DNA from: Blastomussa wellsi
Lineage: Eukaryota > Cnidaria > Anthozoa > Scleractinia > Plerogyridae
Reading direction: 5' to 3'
Length of the DNA: 64,000 nt
Assembly (NCBI GenBank): GCA_947652115.1
Contig: OX393568.1
Coordinates: 1,096,853-1,160,852, forward strand
The notes beneath the pieces are model-generated. The model saw only the letters and a list, made by a program, of their open reading frames with translations. It made no database searches and was not told the origin of the DNA. Of the stretch, positions 36,001 through 64,000 are shown one piece after another. The number at the start of each line of letters is the position of its first letter. Positions within the stretch are counted from its first letter, which is position 1. A program made the translations under genes and the position numbers.

Positions 36001-37332
36001 CCAACGCGGAAAAACTCACCGCGCATGCGCTTGACGTCACTATTTCTCGAGATGGTTATCGTCAACAACTGAAGTCACGATCCATCGATTGACCTAATTT
36101 TAGCCCGAACGAGCGAACTTGGGTGCTTATAGCAAAAATTGAAAGCAAAACTATAAAGGTGGAAATTCAGAGGAGAAAAACCAGAAAACAATCTACCTTT
36201 AGTTGAAATCACGACCTTAACTAAATATTCAGGGGTTTCCTTAAAAATTACCAAAATGTTCACATCTCTCGTTTTTCCCGGACCTAACGGTAATTTGGTA
36301 CAGTTGCGGGCACGCAGATTGTTCAAAATCCTTCTATTATAAGATAAGTAAGGGTTAGGTATTTTTATTGCATTTTAAACCTTTCAAGTGTGCTGTCGCA
36401 AATCCACTCAAAGAATACAAGTCTTCTGTCCCTGACCAAATTCACTTTTATTTCATTTTTCCTCCACGACCTCGAACTCGCCGTGATAAAATAAAGACCA
36501 CATTAAAATAATTTAAATAAATTCACTACTCCAACCGAATCAAAGCGAGTCTTCTTAATTTACATTTCTGGCGAAAAACCCTACAATCCACACCAGTGAA
36601 GAGTGCCATCTCCTACCTCTTTACAGTAAATTCAATAAGACGAAAATTTTTCTCGATTTAAAACCGAATTCTCCCTAGAAAAATTATAGAAAATATCTGA
36701 AAAAGGTAACAAGAATTTGGTGGCGATCGCTGGTAACAAAAACACTGCTGGGATTTAAGGGTTGTAGTGTTATATCAAATCTTACCCTGCCTGCAGCCAA
36801 AATTTGCAAATGACCTTTGCACAATACCACTTCTTCAAAGGCCAAGCCTCATAAATAAGCATTCCAATATTGATCCAAAAAGAAAAGCGTTCATTAAGAT
36901 GCTTTTGATCTTGATGCTGTCTTCATATTTTAAGCTGCGAGCACACTGATATCATTTTGCAAACGCTGTTATCTTGGCTTGGCTTCAAAACCGGCATTAT
37001 GAATAACCACCAACAAATGCCCAACCTAAATAATACTGCATTTTTCCAGAATACTGCACTACACTGCGTTCTTAAGCCCTACAAAATGGCTTGGCACATT
37101 GCATTGTATTGCAAACGGGTGTAATTGCTACTGCAAGGGTATACTTCTGGAAACCTGGATTCCTCGCTCTTGGTCCATCAAGAAGCTGGTAGAGCTTGGG
37201 CAGCCCTGCCAAAAACTACACTAATAAGTCAATATCCAAACCAAAAATTCATAAACAAAAATAATAATAGGAAGTTGTTATCCAGGACGGTGCGTTTAAC
37301 ATCGGCAAAAAAACAATACTACTGTATTTCCG

Positions 37333-63876
<26,544 letters not shown>

Positions 63877-64000
63877 CTGGAAAAAAAGTTTTGAGATACA
63901 TGTATTAATAAAATTGCAAAACTCTGAACAACTACCAATTATAAAAGGACATGGCGATCAAGGGCATACAAAGACCAGCTATGTTTTCATAAGCAACATG

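Larger units (their letters stand above)
33597..37332. other. Intergenic region between FRY 3' end and TRP 5' end
   Basis: Both flanking genes are on the minus strand, so this holds the TRP promoter side and the FRY downstream side. It contains the SINE head (33930), the TIR element (34091) and two diverged direct repeats (35685-35790, 35885-36000). No other coding sequence was recognised. Confidence 0.5.

Overview
This is a eukaryotic nuclear window with spliced genes, GT-AG introns, AT-rich introns and many short terminal-inverted-repeat (TIR) elements and tRNA-derived SINEs. Gene content (minimal astacin proteases, a TRP channel carrying a SPRY domain, a Furry gene) and repeat style fit an anthozoan cnidarian such as a stony coral. 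That assignment is inference; no marker in the window fixes the species.

Layout. (1) About 1-18.3 kb holds a segmentally duplicated astacin-family zinc metalloprotease. Copy A (734-5761, +) and copy C (11890-17340, +) are each complete eight-exon genes encoding about 261 aa, with identical exon lengths. Between them lies copy B (6669-7692, -), an inverted fragment with only the signal peptide and prodomain exons. Its exon 2 is joined directly to the 3' flank of copy A. A spacer of about 2.3 kb (8.6-10.9 kb) contains a DIRS-type RNase H scrap and a LINE 3' end split by a foldback element. Comparing A, B and C shows filled and empty sites for several mobile elements.

(2) 18.99-33.6 kb, minus strand: a TRP-type cation channel gene with a C-terminal coiled coil and SPRY domain. 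Fourteen consecutive exons (30318 down to 18989) were joined with consistent phases, giving about 835 residues. They include a 27-nt microexon in the outer pore. The N-terminal exons (33596-30830) are only partly resolved. A degraded THAP-domain DNA transposon sits in one intron.

(3) 33.6-37.3 kb: intergenic, with a tRNA-derived SINE, one copy of a TIR element that also carries Pol III-like boxes, and diverged direct repeats.

(4) 37.3-63.9 kb and beyond the right edge, minus strand: a Furry (FRY/FRYL) orthologue. Its 3' end is at 37333 and its first exons lie outside the window. Introns contain tRNA-Thr-like SINE copies, palindromic MITEs and a TGTGC pentanucleotide array of about 450 bp.

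How the genes relate: the three loci are unrelated in function (secreted protease, membrane channel, NDR-kinase scaffold) and no operon-like logic is expected. The points of most interest are the TRP-SPRY architecture with its in-frame pore microexon, the rearranged astacin cluster, and several very short non-autonomous elements for which the duplicated astacin copies supply empty sites or the sequence supplies clear target-site duplications.
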